From contig JAQFVV010000206.1 of the NCBI GenBank assembly GCA_028023455.1, positions 1,023,861 to 1,087,860 of the forward strand: 64,000 nt of DNA, given 5' to 3'. The notes beneath the pieces are model-generated. The model had not been told where the DNA came from, ran no database searches, and was given only the letters and a program-made list of their open reading frames with translations. Shown piece by piece: positions 49,173-61,372 of this stretch (the first letter of the stretch is position 1; every line of letters starts with the position of its first letter). Made by a program: the position numbers and the translations under genes. The DNA comes from Epiperipatus broadwayi. Its lineage: Eukaryota; Onychophora; Udeonychophora; Euonychophora; Peripatidae.

Positions 49173-50300
49173 GTTTCAAAGGTAAACTTTATTAAGACTC
49201 AAAAATGGTTACATGAGTTAAATATGAGAACATAAGATCTTAGATACAAGTAAATACATGATATCACATATGCAATAAGGGTTTACAATCTTGCATGTGA
49301 TAGGGAAAAAAACATGACTTACAGTAATTGAAAGAAGAATGATCATTACATAACAAGATACATGTATCAAATTAGGTTTACATAGAATTTTAAAATTGGA
49401 TCTTGAGAAAAATACATGGAAGTACATGATAGTATGAGGGAAAATTTATATGGGGTGTGGGGTTGGTGCTAGATTAAAGTATGATTGCATATAAATTGGG
49501 CATATTTAATGGGAAGGATTATAGTTTTCATGGCTGTCTTATTGTTCATGTGTTACATAAGTTGCATGTGAAAAACATGAGTTTTTAGATACAATTTGAT
49601 ACATGAGATTACATATGCAATGAGGGTTTACAATTTTGCTTATGATTAAAAAAAGGTGATTTACAGTAGTTGAAAGAATAATAATTGTTGCATAACAAAA
49701 TACATATTTCAAATTAGGTTTACATAAATTTTACAAAAGCATTATGAGATAAATACATGAAAGCACATGGTGATATTTGTTAATACATTTAGGGAGGGTG
49801 AGTGGAGTTAGTGTTCCATATAAGGCTATACATAAATTGTGCTTATTAGTTGGTGAGCACTATAGGTGTCAAGGCTAAGTCTTATTTGTTCATGTGATGG
49901 GCATTTAAAGTTCATTTGAGGTAAGTTGGTGGAGTGATCTTGTAAACTTCTTTGGATCAATGGGTTGATGAGGTGGGTGTACTGTGTTACTCTCAAGTGG
50001 TGCAGTATTTATTCCAGAGTTCATCCTGGTGTGATGTTGGAGCTATATGAGTTCATGTGTGGTAAGTGCTTGAGCTGGTTGAGCTTCCAGAGAGTGGGGT
50101 GGAAGTGATCTAGAGAGCAGTTGGAATCTGTGGCTGATATAATGATGGACTTGAAGGGGAAATGTCTTAAATGATGCAAAATATCCCCTGTGGCATGGTA
50201 ATAATAAATTTTGACAAATTGTTGTCAGAATGTCAGGCATTCATACCATAGGGGGAGGTACAATCTTGTGTTTTTAAGTCTAGGTTTTAAATGTTGTTTG
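49173..50300 (-). mobile_element. probable LINE 3' region, unassigned, with internal 349-bp duplication
   Basis: On the minus strand it ends AATAAAGTTTACCTTTGAAA next to (AAT)n, like AATAAAGTTTAATTTGAAAT next to the LINE at 53.8 kb. Two diverged direct repeats offset by about 349 bp start at 49237 and 49586 (TAGATACAA..., CACATATGCAATAAGGGTTT / TACATATGCAATGAGGGTTT). A 65-codon minus frame at 50043-50240 (P/H/S-rich, HHYISHRFQLLSRSLPPHS) may be worn coding sequence. No RT motif found. Confidence 0.45.
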
Positions 50301-50920
50301 CATTGGTTGTCCTGAAACTTCAAATTGGCTTATTCATTAATGGACTTGAAATATCTTTGCTATTGCTGACATAGAAATTGTTCTTGAGGATTCTGGCATA
50401 TTTTTTTATGAGATAAAACTGGTAATATGATAGAATAGATTTTGGTGCCAACCACTTGGTCATGTGGTTGTATGGCAGCCATTTTGATTTGTTTTAACGA
50501 TTTAAAAATGTCATTTTTTCAAAAAAAAAGCTTTTGTAAATTCAAAATTATCTTTAAAAAGATGTGCAGCATAGTTAACTGTTAATAATTGTTTCAATAT
50601 ATGTGAAATTTACCTGAAATTTTGCAGATTTTGAGTGGTCATTTGGGAGTTTAAGCATGGAAATTTTTCCTTGTTGCCTAGCAATAATAAGGTTTATTGC
50701 TTCTAATAGTATATTTTTTTCTTGCAAATTATCCATTACACACACGGAATTTTTTTTATAACTAGAATGTTATCTAATTAAGTCAAGTTCAGTATTTGTG
50801 ATGACTTGAAATTTATCTTTAAAAAAACTAATATTATGTAAATTCTTAGGTTTTGAAAGAGGATCTCTTGGAATGAACATGGTGACAGGACTAAGATTAA
50901 CTGCTATAACTACTACTACT
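50301..50920. other. no gene recognised
   Basis: Slightly GC-richer than average (e.g. CAACCACTTGGTCATGTGG at 50450). No family recognised. Confidence 0.45.
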
Positions 50921-51065
<145 letters not shown>

Positions 51066-51066
51066 T

Positions 51067-53440
51067 AGATTTTGTGAATCAACATGGTGTGAGGTCTCCC
51101 TTGATCATCATAAAAAAATATTATTAGGGAACATTTATATAAGGCCAGCCTTGTCTTTCTCTGACTTGGATGCTTTACTTTGTACTTTTGAAGAATTTTT
51201 GATTAATTATAAAATGAATATTATTATTACTGGAGATTTTAACATTCCTGAGTTATTTGATAATGCTTCTTTTGATATTTCTTCATTATCACACAAAGCA
51301 TATAGGATGCTGCAATTCTTTAATTTTTTGAATTTGAAACAGCATAATTCCCATTTAAATTCTTATAATTGAATACTTGATTATGTTCTGAGTAACTTAC
51401 CTGAGATTAAATGTTTTTGTGTTTCATCTCTTAATTTTCCTATAGATTTACATCACTCACCTATTGAATTTTTTGTTAAAATAAATTATTTTAAGTGGCA
51501 TGTTCCTTTAAATATTAAAAGATGTTATAAAAAGGGGGATTATATGGGTCTGTGTAAGACAATTTCTAATTTTGATTGGAGCCCGTTATATTCCTCAACA
51601 GATTCTAATTATAATATGGACTTTTTTAATCAAGTATTTAACAATCTAATTGATTTTTATATACCAAAAAAACGTGACTCTCACAATTTTTTTTTCCCTT
51701 TTTGGTTCTCAGATAAACTTAAACAAATTATTAGAAGGAAATTGTATCATCATAAGCAGTACATTTTATTAATTATAGAAGATTGGTTAAAGCTATTCAG
51801 AAAATTGATTTTCAAAACTATATTAAAAATATGGAGCTCAATTTGTCAGATAATCCTAAAGAATTTTGGTCTTTTATTAAAACTTCTGGCATTACCAAAA
51901 GAAAATCTCAAATGGATTATAATTCATCGTTATGTGCTGATGACTTTTCAGTTCACTTTTCTGAATTATTTGGTAATTCTCAACTGTCTGGGTTTAATTT
52001 GATCAAGGGATGTTTTAATGATAGCATTTCTATCGATTGTTTCAACAATAGTGATATTATATCAGCTGTCAAAGAACTCAAAACACATTCAAGTATAGAT
52101 TATGACAATATACCTTCTTTCATTTATAAAGGTTGTGTAGAATATATTGTTGTTCCATTAAAAATTGTATTTTTCCTAACTCTCTAAAACTTGCCAAAGT
52201 TATACCTATTTTTAAAAATGGTTCAAAAGATAATGTTAATAATTATAGACCAATTTCTGTGCTTCATACAGTTGCATGCATATTTGAAAGATGTGTTTAT
52301 AAGAAAATTGTTAATGACATAAATAAGATTTTGGTTCCTGTGCAACATGGTTTTTTATCCGGAAGATCAACTGAAACTAATCTTTTAACAATAACTAATC
52401 ACATTGCTAATGCCTTTGAGAATCAATGTTGTTTAGATGTTGTTTATTTTGATTTATCCAAGGCATTTGATAAAGTGGATCATTCCAGGTTGCTTTTCAA
52501 AATGTATAAATTAGTTTTTTCCTATAATTTTGTTGCATGGTTTGAATCTTTTATTAAGAAGAGAACAGCTTATGTAAAGTTTAAGAATAATTCTTCTAAT
52601 CCATATTATTGTAGTATAGAAGTACCTCAGGGCAGTATCCTTGCACCATTATTGTTTAACATTTATATTGATGATTTGGGAGAGAGTTTAGAATTTTCGC
52701 ATATTTTGTGTTATGCAGATGATTGTAAAATTTTTAGGAATATAAACTCAATTAATGATTGCATATTATTACAAAAAGATATCAATAGTTTTGTGAAATG
52801 GTGTAGAGATAATAAAATGGATATTAATATGGATAAGTGTTCAACGGTTTCTTATTCCAAAAAATCTGAAATAATAATTTGTCCTTATTATATTGAAGAT
52901 CATAATATAAAATTTGTTGATAGTCAGAAAGACCTTGGAATTATTTTTGCAAGCAATGGATCATTTCATCATCATATTGAAAATGTAGTAAATAAGGCTT
53001 TTAAAATTATATGTGCAATTTTAAGGCATGGTAGACAATTTAGTAGTTTTACAAAATATAAATTATTTTTCTCTTTGGTTTTGCCAATTTTAGAATATGG
53101 ATCTGTTGTTTGGAATCCCAGTTCCAAATGAGATATTATTAAAATACAATTGGTTTATGACAAATTTTCTAAGTACATTAAATTAAAAGACCATTATCTA
53201 TCCCTATCCATTAGAAGAAAAATGGGAGATCTTAAAATTTTATATAACCTTGTGAATCAAAAAATTATATTAACTAACAAAATTTCAAATATTGCTTTTA
53301 ATAATTGTTTACATAAAACAGGTATATTTACTTTATTTTATATTAAGGTTTGTCGATCTAACATATTAAAATTTTCATCTTTGTTTCGTTTGCCTAATAC
53401 CTATAATCATGATTTTATTAATGAAAATATTTTTCTTTAG
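51067..53440 (+). pseudogene. LINE A: 5'-truncated non-LTR retrotransposon ORF2 (EN + RT)
   Basis: The endonuclease C-terminal half reads ESTWCEVSL, ILLGNIYIRP, IITGDFNIPE (51.06-51.26 kb) and DLHHSPIEFFV (the S-D-H block, 51.45 kb). The RT reads AKVIPIFKNGSKDNVNNYRP (52.2 kb), QHGFLSGRSTETNLL, VYFDLSKAFDKVDH (motif A), VPQGSILAPLLFNIYIDDL (motif B) and LCYADDCKIF (motif C, 52.7 kb), then LVLPILEYGSVVWNP. Block wording fits the jockey/CR1 group. Lesions: in-frame TGA at 51370, frameshifts near 51775 and 52175, TGA at 53129. The frame ends FINENIFL. The insertion is inactive but not ancient: long blocks are still open. The first half of the endonuclease and any ORF1 are missing. Confidence 0.9.
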
Positions 53441-53619
53441 GCTTTAAAAAATTTGTTACTTATCTCATAAAAAAGTATGGCATATAATTATATTATTTTC
53501 ATCATTTTTACTCATTTATGTATATTATTTATGTATATTATTGTATAGTTATTATAGTGCAATTCTGTAATTGGCTTAATGCTGTAGTTTTGTATGGTAA
53601 ATAAATTGAATTGAATTGA
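53441..53619 (+). other. 3' UTR of LINE A
   Basis: About 170 bp ending TAAATAAATTGAATTGAATTGAA before (TTA)n; short tandem TTGAA units are typical of jockey/CR1-type LINE 3' ends. Confidence 0.7.
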
Positions 53620-55440
<1,821 letters not shown>

Positions 55441-55453
55441 ATTATTGTTGTTG

Positions 55454-55512
<59 letters not shown>

Positions 55513-55556
55513 GCTGCTGCTACTGCTACTACTACTATGTTCTACTACTAATAATA
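55441..55556. repeat. (TTG)n(TTA)n(CTG)n(CTA)n compound microsatellite
   Basis: Mostly TTA/ATT with TGC and TAC variants at the right end. Confidence 0.95.
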
Positions 55557-56359
55557 ATGATAATGATGGTAATAATAATGTAAAAAATGTTTTTAATAAG
55601 AAAGAAAAGAAATCATTGCAATTTTTTTTATTAATCACCCACCTTTTTTCTATTTTTAATAAAAACATTTTTACAATCATATTTTTTTTCGTTTTAAAAT
55701 TCACATAAGACGAAGATTTGCAAGAAGGGATAAGGCCTAGACAAACACAAACAGCCTTTGGCAGATGATAGGTTTTAGTGACATTTGGGATGATTACAAT
55801 TCTTTACTGCTGTATTTCCATAGCTGTCAAGATTTGACTAGCTAGCTATTTGTATAATAAATTATAGGTTTTGATGAATATGTAATCTGTTGTTTTTTAC
55901 TTTCTCTAGACATGAATGTTTATAAACAACTTTTAAAAAATCGATTAGTACACTTCATCAATAAAACATAATAATTTTACAAATAGAAATCTTGAAAGTA
56001 AAAATGTGGGAAAGGGAAGAAACAGATTTAATCAATGTTAAAATGACTTATGAAACTTATATTCCAAATATATAAGTAATGAAAATATAGTTTGTAGGTA
56101 GGCTCTTTGTTGATGTTAAAAGCTCAATCTTAAAAAGAGTCCCGAGCCATCTTAATATTCTCAGATGGAAGGGGGGAATTATGCAATTTAAACCGTGCAA
56201 AAAATTTGAAAAATAAAAAAAGTAAATTTAAAAGTATAAATATAAAATTCCGTTTTAAATATATTTGTTGCATGTATAACATTATTTATTCAACTTAAAT
56301 TTATATGTATAAACCATTTAATAAGACTAATATTAAATCTGCTTTTATATATATATATA
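55557..56359. other. AT-rich stretch, no gene recognised
   Basis: Nothing supported; short (TA)n just before the palindrome at 56.35 kb. Confidence 0.5.
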
Positions 56360-56433
56360 TGCAAATTTATAAATAAATATTTAAAAAATACAGTATTTAA
56401 AAGCTTATAAAAAATATATGTATAACCGTCACT

Positions 56434-56471
56434 TAGAAGCGCTTCCAACCAACGTGTGGCTTTGTCAACTA
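56434..56471 (-). ncRNA. hammerhead-like fold, left arm of PLE-2 palindrome
   Basis: Minus: UAG/CUA inner stem I, core UUGACAA, stem II AGCCA-loop-UGGUU, then GGAA in place of GAAA, GCGCUU. Worse than the right-arm copy. Confidence 0.35.
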
Positions 56472-56928
56472 TCACGTTTAAAATGTCAGCTTTCACATAA
56501 TTCTATGATGTCAACTTTCCCATAATTCTGTGATCTTAATGTTTGCTGCTTGCCTATTAACCAAATGTTGTTTGTATTTACATATCAACATCGCCTCTTT
56601 AATTTTCCTTTTATTATTATTTCTTTCAATTTCCAATATTTTTACGTTGTTATAATTAAAATCAAAACCATATATACATGATTTATTATGGTCATAAAAG
56701 ACAGAAGCTGATAAATTATCATTATTTTTAAAATTTTGTTTTGTATTTTGAACCCTTTTATAACAATAAGTGTTCCTTTGTTCTTTTTTTCAACGTGCAC
56801 CTCGATTCACCTATATCTCCGCGTCCGCACCCACATGTCCATTTGTAAATGATACAATTTTTATTTGTAAATAAAGTTTTATCCTTTGAATAAAGGATAA
56901 AACTTTATTTACAAATAAAAATTGTATA

Positions 56929-57306
56929 AAGGATAAAACTTTATTTACAAATAAAAATTGTATCATTTACAAATGGACATGTGGGTGCGGACGCGGATAT
57001 ATAGGTGAATCGAGGTGCACGTTGGAAAAAAGAACAAAGGAACACTTATTGTTATTTAAAAGGGTTCAAAATACAAAACAAAATTTTAAAAATAATGATA
57101 ATTTATCAGCTTCTGTCTTTTATGACCATAATAAATCATGTATATATGGTTTCGATTTTAATTATAACAACGTAAAAATATTGGAAATTGAAAGAAATAA
57201 TAATAAAAGGAAAATTAAAGAGGCGATGTTGATATGTAAATACAAACAACATTTGGTTAATAGGCAAGCAGCAAACATTAAGATCACAGAATTATGGGAA
57301 AGTTGA
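56929..57306 (+). CDS. GIY-YIG endonuclease domain, PLE family 2
   Basis: Open frame containing NCIIYKWTCGCGRGYIGES: the GIY half (CIIYKW), a Cys pair (TCGC) and the YIG motif (GYIGES). It continues LEKRTKEH (catalytic Arg, His), FYDHNKSCIYGFDF and NNKRKIKEAMLI (catalytic Glu), ending ITELWES before a stop. All expected catalytic residues are present. It is the C-terminal domain of a PLE protein without its RT, so it has no start of its own; an ATG at 57022 lies after the YIG motif and cannot give a working nuclease. It is a different family from the 22.7 kb nuclease, with only the motif skeleton in common. Confidence 0.8.
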   Translation, partial: KDKTLFTNKNCIIYKWTCGCGRGYIGESRCTLEKRTKEHLLLFKRVQNTKQNFKNNDNLSASVFYDHNKSCIYGFDFNYNNVKILEIERNNNKRKIKEAMLICKYKQHLVNRQAANIKITELWES

Positions 57307-57345
57307 CATGATAGAATTATGGGAAAGCTGACATTTTAGACGTGA

Positions 57346-57383
57346 TAGTTGACAAAGCCACAAGATGGTTGAAAGTGCTCCTA
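57346..57383 (+). ncRNA. hammerhead-like fold, right arm of PLE-2 palindrome
   Basis: UAG/CUA stem I, core UUGACAA, stem II AGCCA-CAAGA-UGGUU, GAAA, AG-UG-CU as a minimal stem III, then C, giving a CUC cleavage triplet. The stem II sequence differs from the 57.95 kb copy yet pairs equally well (compensatory changes). Core C3 and G8 are replaced. Confidence 0.45.
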
Positions 57384-57492
57384 AGTGACAATTATACATA
57401 TATTTTTATAAGCTTTTAAATACTGTAATTTTTAAATATTTATTTATAAATTTGCGTATATTATTTTGAAGAAATACAGACATTGATTTATA

Positions 57493-57518
57493 ATATATAT
57501 ATATATATATATATATAA
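57493..57518. repeat. (TA)n tract between two PLE-2 copies
   Basis: Short TA array at the outer edge of the next inverted copy. Confidence 0.9.
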
Positions 57519-57565
57519 CTGAATATTTGTAAATACAGTAACTAAATAATTAAAAATTTTATCCA

Positions 57566-57610
57566 TTTAGGAGTGCTTTTGATTATCCCAGTAATCTTTG
57601 TCAACTAAAG
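57566..57610 (-). ncRNA. hammerhead-like fold, inverted left end of second PLE-2 copy
   Basis: Minus: CUUUAG/CUAAA stem I, UUGACAA core, GAUUA-loop-UAAUC stem II, then AAAA in place of GAAA, so the core is further decayed. Confidence 0.35.
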
Positions 57611-57621
57611 CTTTGGCAGTG

Positions 57622-57924
57622 AATATATAGGTGAATTTAGATGTACATTGGAAAAAAGAACCAAGGAACACTTGCTATTATTAAAATGAGTTCAGAAATC
57701 GAAACAAAATTGCATAGTAGATAATAATATTTCAGCATCTGTTTTTTATGCCCCTAATAAATCATGTATTTATGGTTTTGACTTTAATTTTAGCAGTGTA
57801 AAAATATTGCAAATTGAAAAAAATAACAATAAAAGAAAATTAAATGAAGCTATGCTAATATACAAATATAAACATGACTTAATTAACAGGCAAGCAGCAA
57901 ACATTAAGATTACGGAATTGTAGG
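57622..57924 (+). pseudogene. decayed GIY-YIG endonuclease fragment, PLE family 2
   Basis: Parallel to 57000-57306 with many substitutions: TLEKRTKEHLLLLK, an in-frame TGA, then SASVFYAPNKSCIYGFDF, NNKRKLNEAMLIYKYK and NRQAANIKITEL before a TAG. It starts after the GIY-Cys part (the preceding frame reads only part of YIG), so no functional nuclease. The stop and divergence show it is older than the palindrome next to it. Confidence 0.75.
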
Positions 57925-57942
57925 AAAGTTAGCATTTCAAAG

Positions 57943-57987
57943 CTTTAGTTGACAAAGATTACTGGGATAATCGAAAGTGCTCCTAAA
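57943..57987 (+). ncRNA. hammerhead-like fold in second PLE-2 copy
   Basis: UUUAG/CUAAA stem I (5 bp), core UUGACAA, stem II GAUUA-CUGGGA-UAAUC (5 bp), GAAA, AG-UG-CU, C. Compared with 57.35 kb, stem II has changed on both sides while keeping pairing, the kind of covariation that selection on RNA structure produces. Confidence 0.48.
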
Positions 57988-58074
57988 TGGATAAAATTTT
58001 TAATTATTTAGTTACTGTATTTACAAATATTCGGTTATATAATTACGTATATTGCTTTAAAAATACAGACATCA

Positions 58075-58181
<107 letters not shown>

Positions 58182-58257
58182 TATATTTGCACCAACTTGT
58201 TTTAATAAACAAGAAGTAAATATTCTCTCTCTTACATATTTTTAATGATGCTTTTTA

Positions 58258-58308
58258 TTAACATGTTTTTTACAGTTTCAACTATCCTAGAAGTCTTCTT
58301 CAGAATTC
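58258..58308 (-). ncRNA. possible hammerhead-like motif
   Basis: Minus: CUGAAGA (complement 58297-58303, full match to CUGANGA), GACU-loop-AGUU as stem II, GAAA (complement 58276-58279), a bulged ACUGU/ACAUGU stem III, GUU. Stem I is only AUU/AAU, so the fold is weak. It lies near PLE-2 but has no obvious element around it. Confidence 0.25.
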
Positions 58309-59085
58309 TGCTTTCTTATCAGCAAGTAAATCTATAGAGAAATCATAATAAAAGACATTATTAAAAAGATGTAAGACAAGAATTATTTAATTATTGTTGG
58401 TAAAGAATGTAAGCAAAGCAAAAAGGCAAAAGTAAATTGAACATCAAATTATTTTATTAATGTATACATTTTCAATAAATTATATGCAATTTTTTACTGT
58501 GAAAGATACTGATAGTCTCTATTTTACATCTTTCTGTCATTTGCATCAAAATAAGCTTTTTAATGAGATTATCTTTTTCTCTATACTATATACACTTATA
58601 TATTTTTATATGTATGAATGCAAATACATTCCCATTTTTATGTAAATTGTTTTAATACTATCTTCAACTGCTTTATTTTTTTAGTTCAGTAAAATACTTT
58701 TTGGATTAAAAATGCATTATGAAATGTTATTTCAAATGTGTACTATGTATAAACATAAACATTTCAGTTACAATAAGATGTATATGAAGTTAAAATTATA
58801 ATATGAGCTATATATGTCTTATTCACTTAAAAAAAGTGAACTAGGTGTTTTTAAAAATGCCATCAGAGTGATGGAAGATGATAGATAGTTGTGATATGAT
58901 TGAGATAAAATAAAAGATGCACTGAGAAAAGAATAACATTTAAAAATACAAGTATATAACAAAAATGCTTAAACCATAGTACAAAAAAAAATTTCTACAA
59001 GAGTATGATAACAATTAGTATTATTCTTGTATATATATCTTGATACAAAGATTTTCATGGTTTGCATATATAAAAGACACATTTT
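58309..59085. other. AT-rich stretch, no gene recognised
   Basis: Nothing supported. Confidence 0.5.
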
Positions 59086-59230
59086 GCAGATTCATCCATG
59101 TTAAAATATTTTAAATATTGATATACTGATGTTTTGACTTGATCACACACACACAAGTCATTGACTTGTGTGATCAAGTCGAAACATCAGTATATCAATA
59201 TTTAAAATATTTTAACATGGATGAACCTGC
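59086..59230. repeat. perfect-type palindrome, about 145 bp
   Basis: GCAGATTCATCCATGTTAAA at the left is answered by TTTAACATGGATGAACCTGC at the right. The arms are almost fully complementary to a few bases from the centre at 59158, where a CACACA tract differs in length. Small MITE-like hairpin or assembly foldback; followed by (TA)n(TG)n. Confidence 0.85.
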
Positions 59231-59231
59231 A

Positions 59232-59265
<34 letters not shown>

Positions 59266-61268
59266 ATCTTGACAATATAAAATTTAATCATTTAATTGCA
59301 GATATTATTATCTAAAAAAAAATCTATTGCATTTTTTTTTAAAATTTAATTATTCAGCTTTATTTCCAATGTCTTAAATTGTATAAAATATACATAATAT
59401 ATTAATTTAATATAAACTTAAAATATTTATTTACATTTATGCAAATAATTTTACTATATAAGAACTTTATTGCTGATTCATAGTGTTTCTGTCTATAGTG
59501 ATTATTGGTAGTCCCTCGACTTTAAGTTATACTTCTGCACAATAATTAATATTCGTTTTCTAGTATATATGCTAATATTGATATATTAATTAAAAATAAA
59601 AAATCTAAAGAGATCAGTACTTTTTAATAGGCAACAAAGCACAGTAATTAAATCCAGCTTTCATGTGTTTCATTGATTTACTCTTTGTAATCTGATTTGA
59701 GATCATTTACAATAATACTTTGAGATTTTTGGAATATCAAAAAAAATGATTTTTTGCTTAATTTGTTAAAGATTTATGATTATTTTTATACCTGAATACA
59801 GTTTTATTTTATATACGTAAGTTTTATTTTCAAAAATAGAAGTTAATAAATTGTAGCATAATGTTAACAAAAAAAACCCACAGCCAATATAATAGTCACA
59901 GCTTGTAAATCTAAGACTGCTAAGATCTTTATAGTGTGTTAGAATTTTTGAAAATTTTAAAAACTATAAATAATTTTTATTTATAAAGCAGACTTTTATA
60001 GACTTGTCAAGGCTTCACATTCATTCATTCCCATTTTAAAAATAAATTTCAGCCAATGAAGCTTTCATTGATTTTCTGGACTCGCCCATTTGGCTGCTTT
60101 TCTGCCCACCATTGAATGGTGAAACAGTCTTTTGTTCTAATTACATACTCTGTTTATTTTTTTTTTTTTAATATTCCCAAACTTTAAATATGATTTTTTA
60201 GAAAGTTTTTCATTTCTAAATTTATATATCTAACAAATCAAATCTATTGAATCCTAATATAGAATAAAGGTTTAGTATTAAAATTACATGTGACAATAAT
60301 TGCCACTAGGACTAATGATAAAAAATGTCAGTTTGATAAAGGAGTTAATTATTTACTCTTTTCCAATCTGTACAATGTGTTTCAAAAATATAGCCAAAAC
60401 TAGAAATAAAAGCCAAAATTACTACACATGTATTAAGTTACCTAAATGACAAAGAGTTCCATGACATTTTATATAATTTAATACTTTGAACATTAAACAT
60501 TAAGATGAACTTAACTTATTCTTACCTCTCCAAACATTTTAGTAATAATAAGCATTATTTCCTACAAAATTGCAGATGTATATTTTTAGGATGAAGGATT
60601 AGGAAAATATTTTATAGAATTTAGTTAATTTTTTACAATCAGTCCTGAAAACTAATGACAGATTTGTGGAACAAACTTTATTACCACTGAATATTTATTT
60701 AAAAACAAATGATTTATTAAAGTATATTAAAATAACTAAACCTCAAAAAAGTTGCATTAATTTTTACATAGTAGGTATATTAACACTCTTTTCAGTTTTG
60801 ATAACGCAGTTGTTTCACAATGTACTTAAAATGACTCCTAATCTATTAAATAAAATTCTCAATAAATTCCATTTGTCTAAAATATAAATAATTACATACA
60901 GTTGAAAAATTTACATAACAGATTACTCTAATATAATTTCCAGCTACAATCATAATTATAGCAAGGATCTACTTTGTCTTTGCAAGGGTCACCTTGAATG
61001 GGTACTTGTCTGAAGTTAATAAATTACACAAAATAAATAATTTTTGAAGTGACAATATGATTCTGTAATCTCTCTATCAGTAATGCAAATAAATTATTTG
61101 CTATTATAAATTTTTCCAATTTATTTATCTCAACACATGTCAATGCTTTTGAGAAAGTTCATATTTATCATTGTATTACCCAAATAGATAATTCAATATT
61201 AGATCACCTTTCAACTTCTGCTAAAACTGTTAATGTTTTTCACAAATTTATTTTGATGATGAAACTTT
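59231..61268. other. 2 kb without recognisable genes
   Basis: AT-rich. A patch at 60.06-60.12 kb with CCAAT-type strings (CAGCCAATGAAG, CTCGCCCATTTGGCTGC) is slightly GC-richer. No coding frame of note; 60666-60887 is low-complexity. Confidence 0.45.
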
Positions 61269-61372
61269 GCAAATATATATATATATATATTTTAAATATG
61301 GATAAGTCTATCTATATTTTGCAAATATATATATATATATATTTTAAATATGGATAAGTCTATCTATATTTT
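61269..61372. repeat. 52-bp direct tandem duplication
   Basis: Two identical units: GCAAATATATATATATATAT followed by TTTAAATATGGATAAGTCTA and TCTATATTTT. Confidence 0.92.

Larger units (their letters stand above)
56360..57456. mobile_element. Penelope-like element family 2: head-to-head palindrome of 3' ends
   Basis: Left arm 56360-56888 is the reverse complement of right arm 56890-57456. Each arm carries the GIY-YIG endonuclease end of a PLE and a 3' UTR with a hammerhead-like fold. At the centre a 36-bp unit (AAAGGATAAAACTTTATTTA...) is present twice on the right, offset 56892 to 56928, and once inverted on the left. RT is absent. The arms are nearly identical apart from short indels; a 2-nt loss breaks the left endonuclease frame. 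This is the inverted-terminal-repeat structure of a PLE with the body deleted, or two 5'-truncated copies inserted head to head. Confidence 0.8.
57516..58045 (+). mobile_element. Penelope-like element family 2, second decayed copy with inverted ends
   Basis: 57516-57610 is the reverse complement of 57943-58042 (CTAAATAATTAAAAATTTTA, TCCATTTAGGAGTGCTTTTG and so on). Between them lies a single GIY-YIG fragment. The layout repeats that of the full PLE at 20.5 kb: inverted copy of the 3' end, coding part, 3' end. TA tracts lie on both outer sides. Confidence 0.75.

Noticed and set aside
56290-56496. Minus-strand 68-codon ORF as a gene
   Set aside because: Lies in the 3' UTR and hammerhead-like part of the PLE-2 left arm; not the nuclease frame.
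59086-59230. Hammerhead ribozyme spanning the palindrome (CTGATG ... CGAAACATCAG)
   Set aside because: The apparent CUGAUG and GAAAC strings are simply complementary to each other within a near-perfect palindrome; no independent stem III and cleavage site are needed to explain it.
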